Positions 62,970-64,000 of a DNA stretch of 64,000 bases are shown here, in pieces. The number at the start of each line of letters is the position of its first letter. Position 1 is the stretch's first letter. Source of the DNA: Stieleria neptunia (GTDB lineage: Bacteria > Planctomycetota > Planctomycetia > Pirellulales > Pirellulaceae); the NCBI RefSeq assembly GCF_007754155.1, contig NZ_CP037423.1, positions 5,762,567 to 5,826,566 of the forward strand, written 5' to 3'. Made by a program: the position numbers and the translations under genes. The notes beneath the pieces were generated by a model. It was not told the DNA's origin and made no database searches. It was given only the letters and a program-made list of their open reading frames with translations.

Positions 62970-64000
62970 ATGAACAGCTCTCCAGCGTTTGACGCTGCCC
63001 GGTTTAGCGCCGCGCCGCATTCCGCAAAAGGGCGACTGCGGTCGTTCGCAGCGATCGGTGTTGTTTTGCTGGCCGTCGGGACCGGTTGGCAACGACCAGC
63101 CGCGGCCGAGCAACCGGTCAACGATTCGGCACCAGCCACGTTGACGCGGGGCCAACAAATCTATGCCCAGCAATGCCTTTCCTGTCATGGAGAAGGCGGT
63201 CGGGGCGAGACCGACGGATACGCCGATCCGCTAATCGGCGACGCATCGATCGGCGAGTTGGCGGAGATCATTTCGGACACGATGCCGGAGGAAGACCCCG
63301 AGCAATGCACCGGCGATGATGCCAAAGCCGTCGCGGAGTTTATCTACGAATCGTTTTACAGCGAAGCGGCACAGCTGCGAAACCGCCCCGCCAGGCAGCA
63401 ACTTTCACGGCTCACCGGGACGCAACTGCAACAAAGTTTGGCGGACCTGTATCAGCATTTCTTTGGCACGCCGTTCCGAGTCAAAGAGCGTGGGCTGAGC
63501 GCGTCGTATTTTAATAGCGGCCGCTGGGACAAAAAACAGCTGAAAGTCGAGCGAGTTGATCCGGTGCTGGATTTCGACTTCGGCCACGACGCGCCGGTGG
63601 AAGGTGTGACGCCGGAAGAGTTCTACATCCATTGGTCCGGATCGCTGCAAGTCGAGCATTCGGGACGCTACGAAATTGTGGTGGAATCGACGTGTTCGAT
63701 GAAGGTGCGTTTCGGGCATCACGAACATGTGCTGATCGACAACCATGTCCAGTCCGAGGGGCGAACCGAATTTCGTCGCACGTTGAATTTGATTGGCGGC
63801 CGTCAGTACGCGATCCAAATCGATTTCACGCAGCGGAAACGAAAGACCGAACAGCCACCGGCGAAATTCGCCTTGCGCTGGGTGCCACCGGGCGGAACGG
63901 AGACGGTGATTCCCAACGAGTATTTGTTGCCGTCGACGTTGCCGAGTGGATTTGCGTTGCAAACCAAACTGCCGCCCGATGATCGCAGCTACGGCTATGA
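62970..64000 (+). CDS. Exported cytochrome c/PA14-domain protein (5' part)
   Basis: Open from ATG 62970 to the window end (343 codons). Signal-like SFAAIGVVLLAVGTGW, then a c-type heme site QQCLSCHGEGG near residue 70, with GDDAKAVAEFIYESF after it, so a small monohaem cytochrome domain. From about residue 160 the PA14-like beta domain: LSASYFNSGRWDKK, FYIHWSGSLQVEHSGRYEIV, GGRQYAIQIDF. This order fits the large planctomycete DUF1592/DUF1588/DUF1587/DUF1585-type proteins of the outer cell surface, whose remaining domains would lie outside the window. Confidence 0.88.
   Translation, partial: MNSSPAFDAARFSAAPHSAKGRLRSFAAIGVVLLAVGTGWQRPAAAEQPVNDSAPATLTRGQQIYAQQCLSCHGEGGRGETDGYADPLIGDASIGELAEIISDTMPEEDPEQCTGDDAKAVAEFIYESFYSEAAQLRNRPARQQLSRLTGTQLQQSLADLYQHFFGTPFRVKERGLSASYFNSGRWDKKQLKVERVDPVLDFDFGHDAPVEGVTPEEFYIHWSGSLQVEHSGRYEIVVESTCSMKVRFGHHEHVLIDNHVQSEGRTEFRRTLNLIGGRQYAIQIDFTQRKRKTEQPPAKFALRWVPPGGTETVIPNEYLLPSTLPSGFALQTKLPPDDRSYGY

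Overview
The window looks like a chromosome segment of a planctomycete, probably of the Pirellulaceae (Rhodopirellula-like) type. The evidence is the set of lineage-typical genes: a DUF1080 protein, a Minf_1886-type protein, a DUF1580 DNA-binding protein, Tat-exported Gfo/Idh/MocA oxidoreductases, a secreted cytochrome c/PA14 protein and large secreted proteins of unknown function. Many genes also lack a clear Shine-Dalgarno sequence. Taxonomy is inferred from gene content; no marker gene is present.

Chromosomal left part (1-22948). This holds a partial GDSL hydrolase, a zinc-ribbon/TPR protein, large secreted proteins, and a decayed REP-associated transposase with flanking REP-like repeats (6.7-8.5 kb). 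Next come an exported methyltransferase, a WD40-PSP1/RicT-Minf_1886 gene group, ilvD, DUF1080, galM, dus, a LarA-like racemase, rimI, a DEDDh exonuclease with a BRCT domain, and a DUF1015 protein. Several dispersed palindromic repeat families lie between these genes.

Prophage (22949-48928). A compact temperate siphovirus-like element of about 25.9 kb is integrated in tRNA-Asp(GTC). A 45-bp direct repeat of the tRNA 3' half bounds it. The intact tRNA is at the right end beside the tyrosine integrase, while the tRNA's original terminator is stranded at the left end. Apart from four small left-end genes, everything is read right to left. The order is integrase, HTH regulator, a 71-aa protein, DUF1580 protein, a small single-subunit (family A-like) polymerase, a lambda-like head module (large terminase, gpW-like connector, portal, protease/scaffold, major capsid), connectors, tail tube, frameshifting tail chaperone, tape measure and tail-tip proteins. 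A translationally coupled trio closes the late operon: zinc-finger/phosphoribosyltransferase/HAD, sulfotransferase-like, and radical SAM. No lysis genes and no classical repressor were recognised. Three intergenic blocks plus one lone site carry at least 13 copies of a near-perfect dyad (core GCCTCAC-N-GTGAGGC), in the blocks interleaved with a second motif (GGGCAAAGTTTCCCAC).

Chromosomal right part (48961-64000). This holds a small membrane protein, an L7/L12-CTD-like small protein, a PfkB kinase coupled to a Gfo/Idh/MocA dehydrogenase, and a second Tat-exported Gfo/Idh/MocA protein. A tight TauD-like dioxygenase/MFS/TauE operon follows, then a dicarboxylate symporter fused to a solute-binding domain, a Wzz-like chain-length protein, a sugar-isomerase-like TIM-barrel protein, and the start of a secreted cytochrome c/PA14 protein cut by the window end.

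Most interesting are the prophage's late-operon enzyme cassette, its minimal polymerase, and its modular dyad arrays.
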